A stretch of 45,756 nucleotides of DNA from Alishewanella tabrizica (GTDB lineage: Bacteria > Pseudomonadota > Gammaproteobacteria > Enterobacterales > Alteromonadaceae). Positions 8,025-18,382 of this stretch are shown here, piece by piece. Each line of letters starts with the position of its first letter. Positions within the stretch are counted from its first letter, which is position 1. Both the position numbers and the translations under genes were made by a program. Under the pieces are notes generated by a model. That model worked only from the letters and a program-made list of their open reading frames with translations. It searched no databases and had not been told where the DNA came from. The stretch lies in contig NZ_BMYR01000016.1 in assembly GCF_014652375.1 (NCBI RefSeq), positions 1 to 45,756 of the forward strand. The letters are read 5' to 3'.

Positions 8025-10541
8025 CTATTTAGTAGGTTGTGATACAGGATCTGCAACTGAAGCCTGCTCTGTAATCGTTGCTGTGTTTGGAGCCAACAAT
8101 GGTGGATTTAAAGCAAGCTTGAATAATTCTTGATAACGATCGTTGCTCTGCTGATTATTTAAGTAATCTGCACTTGCCCAATTAAATTGTCCATGGCCAA
8201 TCCGCATCGCTTTATCAAAGTCATCAAGAATGTCTAGTTGATTTTTGGCGAGAAGCTCACGAATGGGGTCTAAACAATGCTCTTTGGCATAACCGCGTGT
8301 CTCAATTCCGCGCAATTTAGGCATGACCTTTTGTACTAGCTGATCTTCAAAAGCGAACTTGAGTGCGTCTTTGTATTCGTCAGGGTATTGTTCTGCATCC
8401 AAACCAATGACTAGCGGGTGGTTAACCATGTAGTATTCAATGGATTGCCAAACACGGTGACCAAGTGCCTTGCCATCTTCCCCCAAATATTTATTTATTG
8501 CTTCTATCAGTTTCTTATATGGCTCTACCACAGTGTCTGATAGCTCACTTTCTTTCTTAATCCAATCCCACCAAATTTTCAGTGGCAACAAGTCTGCTTG
8601 CGCAGGCAATGATTTAAGCTTTTCACGACGGTGCAATGAGCTTGGTCGTGGGAAATAAATTGAGGTGCCCCGGTCGATTACCTTATCAGACAGAGACTTA
8701 GTCGTTTCATCTTGGTTCATAGTGCCAGCAAATAGCAGATTTCTTCCTAATGAAAGCTTATAAGGATCTAGCTTTGCACCAAGGTTAATATCAATGTAGG
8801 GCAGTTCACTATTTTTAGTCGCGCGACGCTGCTCCAACTTACTGAGAAAATCTGCAAAGTAGAGTTCCACATGAGCAAGGTTCATCTCATCAAGAAGCAC
8901 CAAGCTCACAGTGTCATTAAGTCCATTGTAGTTATCTTGTGGATTATCACTGCCTCTTATCAACTCTTCGCGGCTTTGTACAAGAAAATTGAGCAGCGGT
9001 TGTGTTTCATAGCTGTTGCTGATCGAATTAAAGTAACCCAACATGGACTCCTGTGAATCCCAATTTGGCTGCACAGGTACGTTAATGAAGTTAATACCGC
9101 CAAAACGGCTGTAAAGCTTTGGTAGCTCTGACTTACCTGTACCACTAACGCCAGCCAAAACAGTTAACGGCGACCACTCAGCGATTTTTAACGCCGTATG
9201 AAAAGCACATAGAATTCGGTAAGAGAAATGCAAACCATGCTCATCAATTCCTGACCGAATTGCTTCGAGCCATTTAATCTCATTGACATTCTGACTTTGA
9301 CGGCGTGGCACATATTGCTCAATGTAAGGACGTTTAATCTCTCGAATCCGATCTTCTCGATTCTGTGGCTCGTTGTAAGCGGGGTTTAATCGATCTAAAC
9401 TTTCTCGCAGTTTATTATTATCAGCTAAAACTGCATTATAATTAACCTCAAGGCTATTGAGCTTAGTTTGTAGCCGTTCTTGGTCATACTCCAACTGCTC
9501 TTGAGTATCTAAGTCACGCTGAAGCTCACGCTTTTCCTTTTGTAAAATTATCTTATCTTGTTCTAGCCTGGTGACTTCAGCTCTGTGCTTATCGTAGTAT
9601 TCTTCTAGCTCCTGACTCGGGAGCTTAAGCTCTTCACGCAACTTACTCAGCTCTTCGTTCTTTGCTGTAAGGTCAAGTAGTACTTCCTCTGGCGACCTAT
9701 CACCCAGTGCCTTTTGAAGCTCATCGTATGCACTGTGTAATGCATCTTGACGCTCAATGCGACTCAAAAGACGCTGCTTATCCTGCTCAAACTGTCGCTC
9801 TTTTTGTTCAAATTCTTGCAGACGAGACTGGGTGCGCTCTGTAATTTTCTGCTCAAGTGAAGTTTGAAGTTGTTCAACCTCAACTTCTCTAAGTCTTACA
9901 CTATTCTGCTCAGTTGTTAACATCGCTTGCTGCTGCTCTAACAGATCTTCTCGGCTTTTAAGATCATCACGGCGTTTTTGCAACTCCCTTTCTAGCACCT
10001 CAAAATCATTTTTGCGCTGCTGCTCTATTTCATTGTGCAACTTAGTGATGGCTGCAGAACGCTTCTGTTGCAACTCTCGCTGTAATTCAGCTCGCTGCTC
10101 AGAAAAGTCACCTTCCACTGTTTCTTGAATTTGTGCTAACTTTTCACGCTCTGCTTGCAGCTTATTCGTCTCCGCAACAAGTTCAGCACGCTGTTTTCTA
10201 AGCGCTTGACGCTCTTCTACAAGTTGCTGCTCACGCTCTGCAAAAAACTCATCTCGCAAAGCCGGTAAACCCTGCTCGATTTCTAGCTGCCGACGCTCTT
10301 GCTTTTGATGGCGAGTTTCAAGCTCTAAGCTACGCTCATTAAGTGACTTCTTATCTTGGGCAAACGCTTCTACTCGCTGCTTCAAGAGCTGTTCTTGCTT
10401 ATTGAGCTCTTGTTGTTTTCCTTTTAACTCGACCTCTTTTTCATTTAGTGCATCTGCTTGTTTTTCAAGACTCTGCTGTCTAAACTGCATCTCAGAATCT
10501 CCAGCCTTAATCTTCTCCTGACCCTGCTGCTTGCTATCCAC
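8025..10541 (-). CDS. McrB-like AAA+ ATPase with long N-terminal coiled coil
   Basis: 838 residues. Residues 1 to about 395 are almost entirely Glu/Gln/Lys/Arg/Leu heptads, a long coiled coil. A AAA+ module of the McrB/dynein-like branch follows: Walker A AGVSGTGKS at 463-471, Walker B LVLLDEMNLAH at about 547-557, then FAGTMNQDE (sensor region) near 607 and an arginine-bearing DKVIDRG. McrB-type ATPases form hexamers that drive a partner nuclease, normally McrC. The partner here may be the next gene. The start is a GTG at 10541 with GGAG eight bases upstream inside the end of the preceding gene (8-base overlap), which implies translational coupling. The coiled coil replaces the small DNA-recognition domain of classical McrB, so target sensing probably differs. 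Confidence is high for the ATPase class and lower for its role. Confidence 0.85.
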   Translation of the reverse strand: MDSKQQGQEKIKAGDSEMQFRQQSLEKQADALNEKEVELKGKQQELNKQEQLLKQRVEAFAQDKKSLNERSLELETRHQKQERRQLEIEQGLPALRDEFFAEREQQLVEERQALRKQRAELVAETNKLQAEREKLAQIQETVEGDFSEQRAELQRELQQKRSAAITKLHNEIEQQRKNDFEVLERELQKRRDDLKSREDLLEQQQAMLTTEQNSVRLREVEVEQLQTSLEQKITERTQSRLQEFEQKERQFEQDKQRLLSRIERQDALHSAYDELQKALGDRSPEEVLLDLTAKNEELSKLREELKLPSQELEEYYDKHRAEVTRLEQDKIILQKEKRELQRDLDTQEQLEYDQERLQTKLNSLEVNYNAVLADNNKLRESLDRLNPAYNEPQNREDRIREIKRPYIEQYVPRRQSQNVNEIKWLEAIRSGIDEHGLHFSYRILCAFHTALKIAEWSPLTVLAGVSGTGKSELPKLYSRFGGINFINVPVQPNWDSQESMLGYFNSISNSYETQPLLNFLVQSREELIRGSDNPQDNYNGLNDTVSLVLLDEMNLAHVELYFADFLSKLEQRRATKNSELPYIDINLGAKLDPYKLSLGRNLLFAGTMNQDETTKSLSDKVIDRGTSIYFPRPSSLHRREKLKSLPAQADLLPLKIWWDWIKKESELSDTVVEPYKKLIEAINKYLGEDGKALGHRVWQSIEYYMVNHPLVIGLDAEQYPDEYKDALKFAFEDQLVQKVMPKLRGIETRGYAKEHCLDPIRELLAKNQLDILDDFDKAMRIGHGQFNWASADYLNNQQSNDRYQELFKLALNPPLLAPNTATITEQASVADPVSQPTK

Positions 10542-12576
10542 AATATTGCTCCATTAAAAGCTTAATAAGTTCAAATACAGTTTTCTCAATTTCATTCAAG
10601 TTTTCATTCTGGCCTAGTATTGGCCCTGAATGGCCTCTTATCTTATTTAGACGATCCACTGCTTTAACAAAACTCTCAGTCTTTCGAAACTCTTTTTGCT
10701 GCTGGTCGGTTATTTGCGCCCAAAAAGCGATAAAGTTTGCTCCAAGGCTCGCATTACTACCATTTAGTGCGTCTTGTACCTTATGTCGATTGCTCTTAGT
10801 GATGCTTACTGCGCCAAGGCCTTCTAACTGACGTATCATCAACTCAGTATCATTTACTTCACTTGCATCAAGCACTTGACAGGCTTGATAAAGCGCATGC
10901 TGCAAGGCACCAGCCAAGGCATTGGTTCTGTTTCTAGCATCCTCGAAATTGGCAAACACCAAAGCATCAAATAACCCCTGATACACATGCTCGCACATGC
11001 GACTGCACATTAGCCCAAAATATTTGTCTAGTTTATTGCTCGCTTCGCTGCGAATATCCTCTTTAAACCAGTTGGGAACAGTTATTTCTGCTACTTGATT
11101 GTTATTATCTTTTAACCAATCTGACAAGGTTTCGCGCACCCGCTCTACAAGCTGATAGATAAACCTAGCCTGCTCCAAGCCAAGTTCATTGCGTACAGCA
11201 TCAGCGTCACCATGATCAATCGGGTTTCGCCAACGGCGTAACTTAGCAATACTACTTAGTAGATCTGGATATTCTTTAGCTAACCTAGCCATGGGCTGCT
11301 GCTCGTCATTGCGTGCTGCTAGTAAATGGCAGAATAATAATGGCGACATAACTGGTTGCTCTGCCTTGAGGTGAATAACACTACCCTTATTTACCTTAAG
11401 TAGATTATTAACAAGCTTGCCATCACTCACCTCAAAGCCTAATTTTGATGCTATTTTTTTTGCTAAGTCAGCATTACGCTGCGGGTCGGCACTCAACTCA
11501 GAAATGCAGTTATCAAGCTTTGAGAAGGCGTAGCATTCAGCCAACATCTGTTCGATTTCGTGATAACTTTTGCTTACAAAAGAGGAAAGATTGTTCTCAT
11601 ATTCGGCTTGGCCAATAGCGTTTTTTACTTGGTCTGCTGTTAATGCATGGTAGAGCCTATCCAGTGATTTTGATTTTTGCATCACCTGACGCTGATGAGT
11701 TCTTCTGCTTTTTTGAAGCAGCCCTTCATACGCTATCTTTAAGGTTGAATTGTTCTCTCGGTTGCTATGACTATTAAACCCTCGAGTAAACCGCTCTTGA
11801 ATAGTCGAGCGAAAACCATCACTAACATAAGCCGAATTTACGCCATCTACCCTAAACGCATAGCAATGCAGATAAACCAACTCACTCTCTGGGTTGACTG
11901 AAATAGTGCCACTGCTAGCTATGAACCCATCATGGTTGCCGCGACCAGAAGAGGCAGTTAGCTTTTTATTCTGCTGCCGTGAGCGCTTAATAATCTCAAT
12001 CACCTCGCGCTCATCCGGTAACTTTTTAGATACATTTTCACTCAGCAAGGGGATTGCTTGTACTTTTTCAGCCTTACCAACACTGCCTTGAGCAAATTCA
12101 ACAAGGCCACTAGATGCTTGCTCAGCATTAACGGGGGATAGCTCACCACGACTAATGACTGGTAACCAACATTGATTGATTAAATCAAAGTACACAGTCG
12201 CGCCTATTACCTTCGTTTGACTGCTATTGATTTTTTTGAGCACTTGCTCGCCCTCATGGGTTAATCTGAGCCTATCGGTAATTAAATCTAGTTGTTGTAG
12301 TTTAAGGCTTAAAAATTCTGTAAGGCTGGAATGCTCACCTTCTTCATTCATAAGTCCCATTTGCTGGCTTAACTGTTTAAGATCGCTTCCCCCTTCACCT
12401 AGCAAACGCAATAAGGTGCGCTCAAATAGATTCAAGTTCTGATCTGCTTTAGCTTGTAACGAGATAGCAAAGCGCAAGCAGGGCCATAAAATGTCTTGCA
12501 TAGCTTTAGGGTGGTACTGCGCAATAGAATGCGGCTGATGCAATACTTTAAACACTTTAGGTTGATGTAGACTCAT
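10534..12576 (-). CDS. Unknown 680-aa helical protein with predicted N-terminal winged helix
   Basis: Not recognised as a named family. Residues about 50-115 (LFERTLLRLLGEGGSDLKQL and following, ending in LTHEGEQVLKK) read like a winged helix-turn-helix, suggesting nucleic-acid binding or assembly with the helicase. The rest is mainly helical, with several Trp-rich turns, and shows no catalytic motif. The start ATG overlaps the helicase stop by 4 bases (ATGA), and the end overlaps the GTG of the AAA+ gene. It is therefore tightly co-translated with both and is likely a subunit of the same complex. Confidence 0.65.
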   Translation of the reverse strand: MSLHQPKVFKVLHQPHSIAQYHPKAMQDILWPCLRFAISLQAKADQNLNLFERTLLRLLGEGGSDLKQLSQQMGLMNEEGEHSSLTEFLSLKLQQLDLITDRLRLTHEGEQVLKKINSSQTKVIGATVYFDLINQCWLPVISRGELSPVNAEQASSGLVEFAQGSVGKAEKVQAIPLLSENVSKKLPDEREVIEIIKRSRQQNKKLTASSGRGNHDGFIASSGTISVNPESELVYLHCYAFRVDGVNSAYVSDGFRSTIQERFTRGFNSHSNRENNSTLKIAYEGLLQKSRRTHQRQVMQKSKSLDRLYHALTADQVKNAIGQAEYENNLSSFVSKSYHEIEQMLAECYAFSKLDNCISELSADPQRNADLAKKIASKLGFEVSDGKLVNNLLKVNKGSVIHLKAEQPVMSPLLFCHLLAARNDEQQPMARLAKEYPDLLSSIAKLRRWRNPIDHGDADAVRNELGLEQARFIYQLVERVRETLSDWLKDNNNQVAEITVPNWFKEDIRSEASNKLDKYFGLMCSRMCEHVYQGLFDALVFANFEDARNRTNALAGALQHALYQACQVLDASEVNDTELMIRQLEGLGAVSITKSNRHKVQDALNGSNASLGANFIAFWAQITDQQQKEFRKTESFVKAVDRLNKIRGHSGPILGQNENLNEIEKTVFELIKLLMEQYCG

Positions 12577-15500
12577 GACAGCAACACCCCTTGCGAATGG
12601 TTTTTACACAACTCATAAAATGCTTGCAGCTCTGGTACTGCCTGTTCGGCTATGGGGGATTGAACCAGCTGACTGTCACCAACTAGAACCAACGCTTTTT
12701 TTTGGCGGGTCACCGATACACACAAGCGACTCTTAGACATTAAATGGCCAAATACTCTCTGCTGCTCCTTAGCTGAAAAGTTACGCTCTTGTAAAAAACT
12801 TGATTTATCGGACTGAGACCGCACCATAGACAAAAACACCACGTCGAACTCCATTCCTTGAAACGAATCAACGGTACCTACACGGAGGCGCTCTTCTAAG
12901 GGTTTGCCTTCACCGTCAAAAAGAATTTGATATTGCCTAGCAATAACATAGTGCCCTTCTTCGTCTTGCTCAGTAATGTGATATTCAGCAAGCGCTTTCA
13001 TAACTTCATCAACCTGCGCCTTATAAAAAGAAATCACTCCAAAACTGAGGTTCTTGCCTTGCTCGCTGTCTATCCACTGCTGCAACTGCTTCGCTATTAT
13101 CTTAGCTTCGGCCTTTCTAAATCGGCTCTTACTGGTATTACGATCTTCATCACCCAACCATGCAGGTACGTCTAGCCACACAGCTGCTTTTTCCTCAATT
13201 CCCTCAAGCTGTTGAGTAAAATGTTTAGCCGATAAAGGCGATTTATAACCTTCTCCATAAGGCTCATAAAACTGATCGCTAGCAAACTGTCCTAATAAAG
13301 GGTGACTACGATATTGTGCATCGAGTGTAATGGTTCGGCGCTTGCCATCTTGTTGCTCTAACTGCTTGGCACGATTAAACAAATATTCAAACATACTTTC
13401 TTTAATATGTTGATTAAACTCTTCTTTAGCACCTTGCCAATCAGTATCTTCAAACTCACTTTCCATTTGCTCTAATAATGATTCGTCAACCATATGCGGT
13501 AGTTGTCTATGGTCACCAACCAAAATAATCCGGTCTTTTGCTTGCACCATAGGGATCATAAGGTCTCTTGGACTAGCGCGAGCCGCCTCATCAACAATCA
13601 CTGTGCCATACTGCAAATAGCCTTTACCGTCACCGCTCTTTGATTTAAAGCGGCGAATGACTTCACCCTCTGATTGCCCCGTCGTAGCGCCATAAACTAG
13701 GTTATATTCTGCCAACGCCTCTTGCACTAAATTAGGGTTACCTTCTAGATCACTCAGGTATTCTATAAGTGCTCTATTTTTAGACTGCTGGCGGCCGTTG
13801 GCTTGCAGCAAGTCGAGTGCACGCTGTATTGCTAACTTAACATCTTCTCTTGCTAGTGCTCGCCTAAGCTGAGGGCGTGGCGTGAACTGCTTTAACAGTT
13901 GTTGTTTTGCTTCTTTTAATTGCGGCAAAAAGTTTAGATCATTCTCTGGCCGCCAAATCATCGCTTGTTGTAATGCCTTTGAATAGGCTTCTTTGATGGT
14001 GACATCTTGCTCATCAAGCCAAGCCTTCAAAGCTGCAGCTCTATTGGAACCATCATCCAAAAATGCAGGCTTTGTTAGGCGCAATGCACGCAAAAGTCGC
14101 ATACCATCACCATCCTGCTCACTCAAATACTGGTTACCAAGCTCACTACTTAGAGCTTTTAGTAAACCGATTAACTCATCACTTTCTGGATGCCCTGTTA
14201 ATAGCGCTTTCGCCTTGTTCACCAACCGCAAAGCAGCGCTATCGCTTGGTCTTGCAGCGTAGACTATGGCGTCATTCTCGAGCTGTAAATATGCGATACT
14301 CTCTTTTAACTCTGGTGCTTGCTGATAAATTTGTTTTACTGTTTTCAGGCGCCATTCATCTAATTTGATTTCGGTTGAGTTGCTTTGTTTTTGCTCTCCC
14401 GAACGCTGACCAAACTTTATCGCAGGCAGATCGTTAACCGACAAGCGGCTTAACAGGTTTTCTACCGCATCATGCTGATAACCAGAAACCAAGATATCGC
14501 CCTGTATAGATTTGCTTTTATCAAGTTCCTGATTTAGGCGCTCAATAATAGCGGTGATAACGGTGGTTTTTCCCGTTCCTGGTGGTCCTTGAATAATGGC
14601 AATATCTGGTGTGTTTAAAGCGAACTTAATTGCTTTTTTTTGAGTTTCAGTTGGCGGATTTTTAGGGAATATCTTTGTTTCAACAAAATTTGATAGTGGC
14701 TCTATATCGGGGCGCTGAGCACGCCCACCAGGTAGTAAAGCCCCATCTTCTATTAGCAACCCTAAGTGTGGCATCGCACTTTTGCCTTCAATAATTGCAT
14801 TGCGGGCAGCCATTCGTCGCTCAACTTGAACTTGATCACCCAGGATGGACTGTACTAAGGTCACTTCGCTTGAAGGCATACCCACTCCTTCAACAACAAT
14901 TCGCTTCTCCTCGACCCTAATAACTTTTAAAAACTGATCAGGTTCACTAGCTGCCTGTGTTAAATTATTTTTAGGATCAGGATCTTCACTCTCTACGCTT
15001 GACTGTTGATCCCAACTTGAAAGGCCACTATCAAAGCCTTTTTTCGCTTTATACTCGTCTAGCATCTGCTGGCTAAATGACTGCCAATCCATATCTGGGT
15101 TATCAAGGTGAGCAATGGATGTTTCTGGGCTTACCATTAACAAGGTGTCTTGTGTTGTTAATAAACTGCGCAAATCTCTATCAATATAAACAGACAAGTG
15201 ATTACCAGCTTCTCCACTAATTTCACAGCACTCAGGTGACACTTGAATACGGCCGATATCTCTAGCGCGCTTCAGCAGCTGCTCACCTTCCGACTGGCCA
15301 TATCGATCCCAAGTAGCCAAATATCCTTTTTGATCAGCAATGATTTTACTCAACTGTTGAGTTGCCAATAACGCCATTTGTTGCTGCTGTTCATTAAAAC
15401 TCAATTGCAGCTTCACTAGACGAAGTGTACGAGTGGGAGCTGTGTGAGAGCGAGTGACTAATTTGCGCACTCCTAAATAGTCATACTCCACCGCAGAGTA

Positions 15501-16121
15501 TTGCTGCACGGCAAGTTGGAGATCATCACCTAATAAAACTAAGCCACTTTTAATCTTTTGCTGTAAGGCTTCATCAACATTAGTTATTTCACCTTCGCTT
15601 TTTTCAATCTGCTTCAGTTGATCTAGTGCCCCTTCCCCCAAAACAGCAATAGCATATTGCTCTTCTGACTCACCGGTAAGGTTTAACGTGCAGCGCTGTT
15701 CTAAAGCCTTCTTTATAGCATCGAAATCTTCGCCAACATCCGCGGCACGCGCCTGTTCTATAGTTCTTGGATCCAGTGCGATATCAATAGGGCCTAACTC
15801 AATCTCAGGGCCGTTGAACGAAGCCAGCGCCAATTCAAGCTCTATGCGCTCTTGTGGCCAATCTTTTTGCTGATGCACTCGGCGTATCTCAACTAGATTT
15901 GCATTAGCACGGTCAAATCCAAGCGCTAGCTCATTAAATAAAATCGGCTCACGCAAGGTAATAGCAAACAATTTATCCTTAATAATCAGCTGTAATTTAC
16001 CGGTACGTGAACTCAAACGCAGTCGGCCTAAGTCGCCCTGACTAAAACTTAGCCCTTTACTTTCAAGTGGCTCTATCCAAAAGGTATGACTTACTTCAAT
16101 ATTAAGTTTTTTAAATCTCAT
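12573..16121 (-). CDS. Superfamily 1 (UPF1/Dna2-like) helicase
   Basis: 1182-residue ATP-dependent nucleic-acid helicase. Helicase motifs appear in order: I (QGPPGTGKTT, about 511-520), II (VIVDEAARAS, about 841-850), III (VGDHRQLP, about 868-875), IV (AQYRSHP, about 935-941), V (VGTVDSFQGMEFD near 1090) and VI (SVTRQKKALVLVGD near 1150). DEAA in motif II and the GPPGTGKT motif I are typical of the UPF1-like SF1B branch. About 470 residues precede motif I, probably substrate-binding or partner-docking. A ~320-residue insert sits between motifs I and II. No nuclease motif was seen. The gene overlaps the kinase stop by 11 bases. In this operon it is the presumed motor of a DNA-processing complex controlled by the kinase/phosphatase pair. 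Confidence 0.93.
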   Translation of the reverse strand: MRFKKLNIEVSHTFWIEPLESKGLSFSQGDLGRLRLSSRTGKLQLIIKDKLFAITLREPILFNELALGFDRANANLVEIRRVHQQKDWPQERIELELALASFNGPEIELGPIDIALDPRTIEQARAADVGEDFDAIKKALEQRCTLNLTGESEEQYAIAVLGEGALDQLKQIEKSEGEITNVDEALQQKIKSGLVLLGDDLQLAVQQYSAVEYDYLGVRKLVTRSHTAPTRTLRLVKLQLSFNEQQQQMALLATQQLSKIIADQKGYLATWDRYGQSEGEQLLKRARDIGRIQVSPECCEISGEAGNHLSVYIDRDLRSLLTTQDTLLMVSPETSIAHLDNPDMDWQSFSQQMLDEYKAKKGFDSGLSSWDQQSSVESEDPDPKNNLTQAASEPDQFLKVIRVEEKRIVVEGVGMPSSEVTLVQSILGDQVQVERRMAARNAIIEGKSAMPHLGLLIEDGALLPGGRAQRPDIEPLSNFVETKIFPKNPPTETQKKAIKFALNTPDIAIIQGPPGTGKTTVITAIIERLNQELDKSKSIQGDILVSGYQHDAVENLLSRLSVNDLPAIKFGQRSGEQKQSNSTEIKLDEWRLKTVKQIYQQAPELKESIAYLQLENDAIVYAARPSDSAALRLVNKAKALLTGHPESDELIGLLKALSSELGNQYLSEQDGDGMRLLRALRLTKPAFLDDGSNRAAALKAWLDEQDVTIKEAYSKALQQAMIWRPENDLNFLPQLKEAKQQLLKQFTPRPQLRRALAREDVKLAIQRALDLLQANGRQQSKNRALIEYLSDLEGNPNLVQEALAEYNLVYGATTGQSEGEVIRRFKSKSGDGKGYLQYGTVIVDEAARASPRDLMIPMVQAKDRIILVGDHRQLPHMVDESLLEQMESEFEDTDWQGAKEEFNQHIKESMFEYLFNRAKQLEQQDGKRRTITLDAQYRSHPLLGQFASDQFYEPYGEGYKSPLSAKHFTQQLEGIEEKAAVWLDVPAWLGDEDRNTSKSRFRKAEAKIIAKQLQQWIDSEQGKNLSFGVISFYKAQVDEVMKALAEYHITEQDEEGHYVIARQYQILFDGEGKPLEERLRVGTVDSFQGMEFDVVFLSMVRSQSDKSSFLQERNFSAKEQQRVFGHLMSKSRLCVSVTRQKKALVLVGDSQLVQSPIAEQAVPELQAFYELCKNHSQGVLLS

Positions 16122-17613
16122 TGTTTTTTTGAACCTTAATCTCGATAATCACAGAATAAGGCGCACGCAAATATAACTGCACACCTTTCTCAAGATCTTG
16201 CCTTTCAAGCAACCACTGATTAGTTAAAGGACGAAAACATCCATTAATATCTGCGATATCTATTTGTACATCTTCTACAGCTACATAGATAAACCAATCT
16301 TGCTCAATCTGGTTAATCTCAAGCATTGGAGTGTTATGTTTATCAATTTCAAAACTGCCAGATAATCGCATTGGTAGCCGTAAATTTTGGCCGTCAACAA
16401 ACGGTGCAACCCAAGTCCAAGCCAGTTCACTTACACCCTCTGCTGTATAAAAATAGCTAGTGGCTACCAAAAGCTGTTGTGGTTGCTGCGTACAATAAGG
16501 ACAAGTATGCTTGGGCAAAAAAGGCTGATAATAAAAGCTCATACCGCAAGTACATGAAATAGAGGCATCTGCAGCACTGGCTAACAAGCGTGGTAGTGCA
16601 TGAAGACTGGGACGCATCCAAGGTGCGGTGCGCCCTTCGCCAAACATCGTTTGAAAATAACTTAGCAGTGAAGGTGTTAAAACTAAGTCAGAGGGTAGTC
16701 CGTTAACTTGACTATTGCTGTCATCTTTAGCGTCGTATATAAACGGCAGCTCACCTTTCGCTGCTTGGTCTTCTAGGCTTGGTCCAGCACTTACAGAGTC
16801 ATCTACCGCCCAGTCATCTTCATCATTTTGAGAATCAAGAAAGCGTTGCCCAGCAAAAGCGCTCGTCATAGCTAATATTTTGAATGCTAAAAGCGCTAAC
16901 GAATAAGCATCAGCGGTAACGCGAGAACCACTCTCTCTCTTAACTACTTCTGGCGCACCGTACTGTGGAGTTATGACACCTGTTATAGCATTTACTGTCT
17001 CAAAGCGGAGGTTGTCTGCATCAATCATCCAGACTTCACTATACTCAGCATCCACCGAACAAAAGATATTTTCCGGTGAAATATCCATAAATATCACACC
17101 GACGCTATGTAGCTTAAGTAGTTCGCAAGCAGCCTGCGCTAGTAACTCTAACCTGCGTTTAGTACCACCAGATTTAGCATACATTGTCAGCGAGTAAGCG
17201 GCCTCCAAGGGCACGTCATCGCTAAGCCAAGCTGGTGATTTAAACTCTTCTTGATCTTTTTTGGCTAGACTTTTAAATAGTTGTGGTAACCACTCACCAA
17301 TCGGCTGCATGTCTTGCATCATCTGCATTACGTAACCTGCTTGTTCTTCAAGTAAGTAAAGCGGCTTAGTGATGTGCATCGCTTCATTTAATGGCAGCAG
17401 GTATAAACGTTCCAATTGGTCTTGAAAATTTTTCACTCCCTCCTTATCTGTTATTTCCTTACCGTTTTTAAGCGGCATCTTAACTAATAACTCAGGATCT
17501 GTAGTTCGATATACGATTCCTTGCCCGCCTTTCCCTAACTCTTTAGTGAGCTTATGCTGTTGAGATAACTGATCTTTAACCCATTTTGGCTGAGAGTTTC
17601 TTTGCTGTGTCAT
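16111..17613 (-). CDS. Ser/Thr protein kinase with zinc ribbon (TerY-P triad kinase)
   Basis: 500 residues. Kinase core: glycine loop GKGGQG (27-32), Lys45 in VKMPL, catalytic loop MDISPEN with Asp near 177 (in place of HRD), metal-binding MIDADN with Asp near 198 (in place of DFG), and GAPE at 219-222. A zinc ribbon follows at about 354-374 (C-x-C and CPYC), then a beta-rich C-terminal domain to residue 500. Replacement of HRD and DFG by MD and ID is seen in bacterial kinases of this type and leaves the catalytic Asp residues in place. The ATG at 17613 has AGGAAG seven bases upstream; the frame extends 42 codons further upstream into the phosphatase gene but without similarity. It lies 31 bases after the PP2C gene. 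A kinase with PP2C and VWA partners is the TerY-P triad described in tellurite-type stress loci. Confidence 0.9.
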   Translation of the reverse strand: MTQQRNSQPKWVKDQLSQQHKLTKELGKGGQGIVYRTTDPELLVKMPLKNGKEITDKEGVKNFQDQLERLYLLPLNEAMHITKPLYLLEEQAGYVMQMMQDMQPIGEWLPQLFKSLAKKDQEEFKSPAWLSDDVPLEAAYSLTMYAKSGGTKRRLELLAQAACELLKLHSVGVIFMDISPENIFCSVDAEYSEVWMIDADNLRFETVNAITGVITPQYGAPEVVKRESGSRVTADAYSLALLAFKILAMTSAFAGQRFLDSQNDEDDWAVDDSVSAGPSLEDQAAKGELPFIYDAKDDSNSQVNGLPSDLVLTPSLLSYFQTMFGEGRTAPWMRPSLHALPRLLASAADASISCTCGMSFYYQPFLPKHTCPYCTQQPQQLLVATSYFYTAEGVSELAWTWVAPFVDGQNLRLPMRLSGSFEIDKHNTPMLEINQIEQDWFIYVAVEDVQIDIADINGCFRPLTNQWLLERQDLEKGVQLYLRAPYSVIIEIKVQKNNEI

Positions 17614-17644
17614 ATACAACTTCCTAAAATTATTGCTACAGCTA

Positions 17645-18382
17645 CTAGCGATACAAGGCAGCGATGGATTTATCATCACTATGGCCAGCCACAGGCCACT
17701 GGCTAATCCAGCCCCGTACATCCTCCTTAACATCATCATCTGACAACTGACGATATTGCCTCAATAGCTCAAGATAAAAACTAGCGCGGTGTTCTAAAGC
17801 CAAATCATCGGCAATACCATCGGTGACTAAGAAGCAGGCATCTAATTCAGCAGTCGGTTGCAAACAAAACTGCCACTGACTGGCTTGAAATTTATTGCCT
17901 AACGAGTATGTTTGGTTGGCAAACAGGTCGTCGTCTTTATCAGTTAAAAATCTAACCTGTTGCTCACCTACTATTTGCTTGGAAGTAATAATGCAACAAT
18001 CACCATCACCAAGCTGAGCAATAAAAGTCTGCTCACCCAGCACAATAGCGAACAGCGCCGTACAGCGACACTGCTCAACATCTATATCCTGAAGCTCTTC
18101 TAGCCAAAAATCATGGAACAATTTAAGTAAAGATAGGGGCTCAATTTCCGACTTATCCACACAATACTGCGCTAACTTCACCACCGCACGGCTTACGGCT
18201 TGAGCTCCAAGTTGGGATAAATGTTTGCTCCCTAAACCATCCGATACAGTAATGAGTAGTGGCTCCTTCTCAAGCTCTAGGTAGTAAGCATCCTGATTTG
18301 GCAAACCTAGGCGTAGATGAAGCGGACCAATATCACTATCGCCTAAGCCTCGCCATGCCGGTGTGTTACCACTCATCATCAT
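17645..18382 (-). CDS. PP2C-family protein phosphatase
   Basis: 245 residues. The metal-binding aspartates of PP2C are all visible: NQD near the N-terminus, VSDGLGS, QLGDGD, VTDGIADD and the C-terminal HSDDKS. It should reverse phosphorylation by the neighbouring kinase. Translation probably starts at the ATG run at 18382-18374, which has GAAGGTG a few bases upstream inside the preceding VWA-like gene (overlap about 17 bases). It belongs to the VWA/PP2C/kinase triad. There is no membrane segment, so both enzymes should be cytosolic. Confidence 0.9.
   Translation of the reverse strand: MMMSGNTPAWRGLGDSDIGPLHLRLGLPNQDAYYLELEKEPLLITVSDGLGSKHLSQLGAQAVSRAVVKLAQYCVDKSEIEPLSLLKLFHDFWLEELQDIDVEQCRCTALFAIVLGEQTFIAQLGDGDCCIITSKQIVGEQQVRFLTDKDDDLFANQTYSLGNKFQASQWQFCLQPTAELDACFLVTDGIADDLALEHRASFYLELLRQYRQLSDDDVKEDVRGWISQWPVAGHSDDKSIAALYR

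Noticed and set aside
17614..17739. 42-codon N-terminal extension of the kinase.
   Set aside because: Overlaps the PP2C gene, has no kinase similarity, and the ATG at 17613 has a proper ribosome-binding site.
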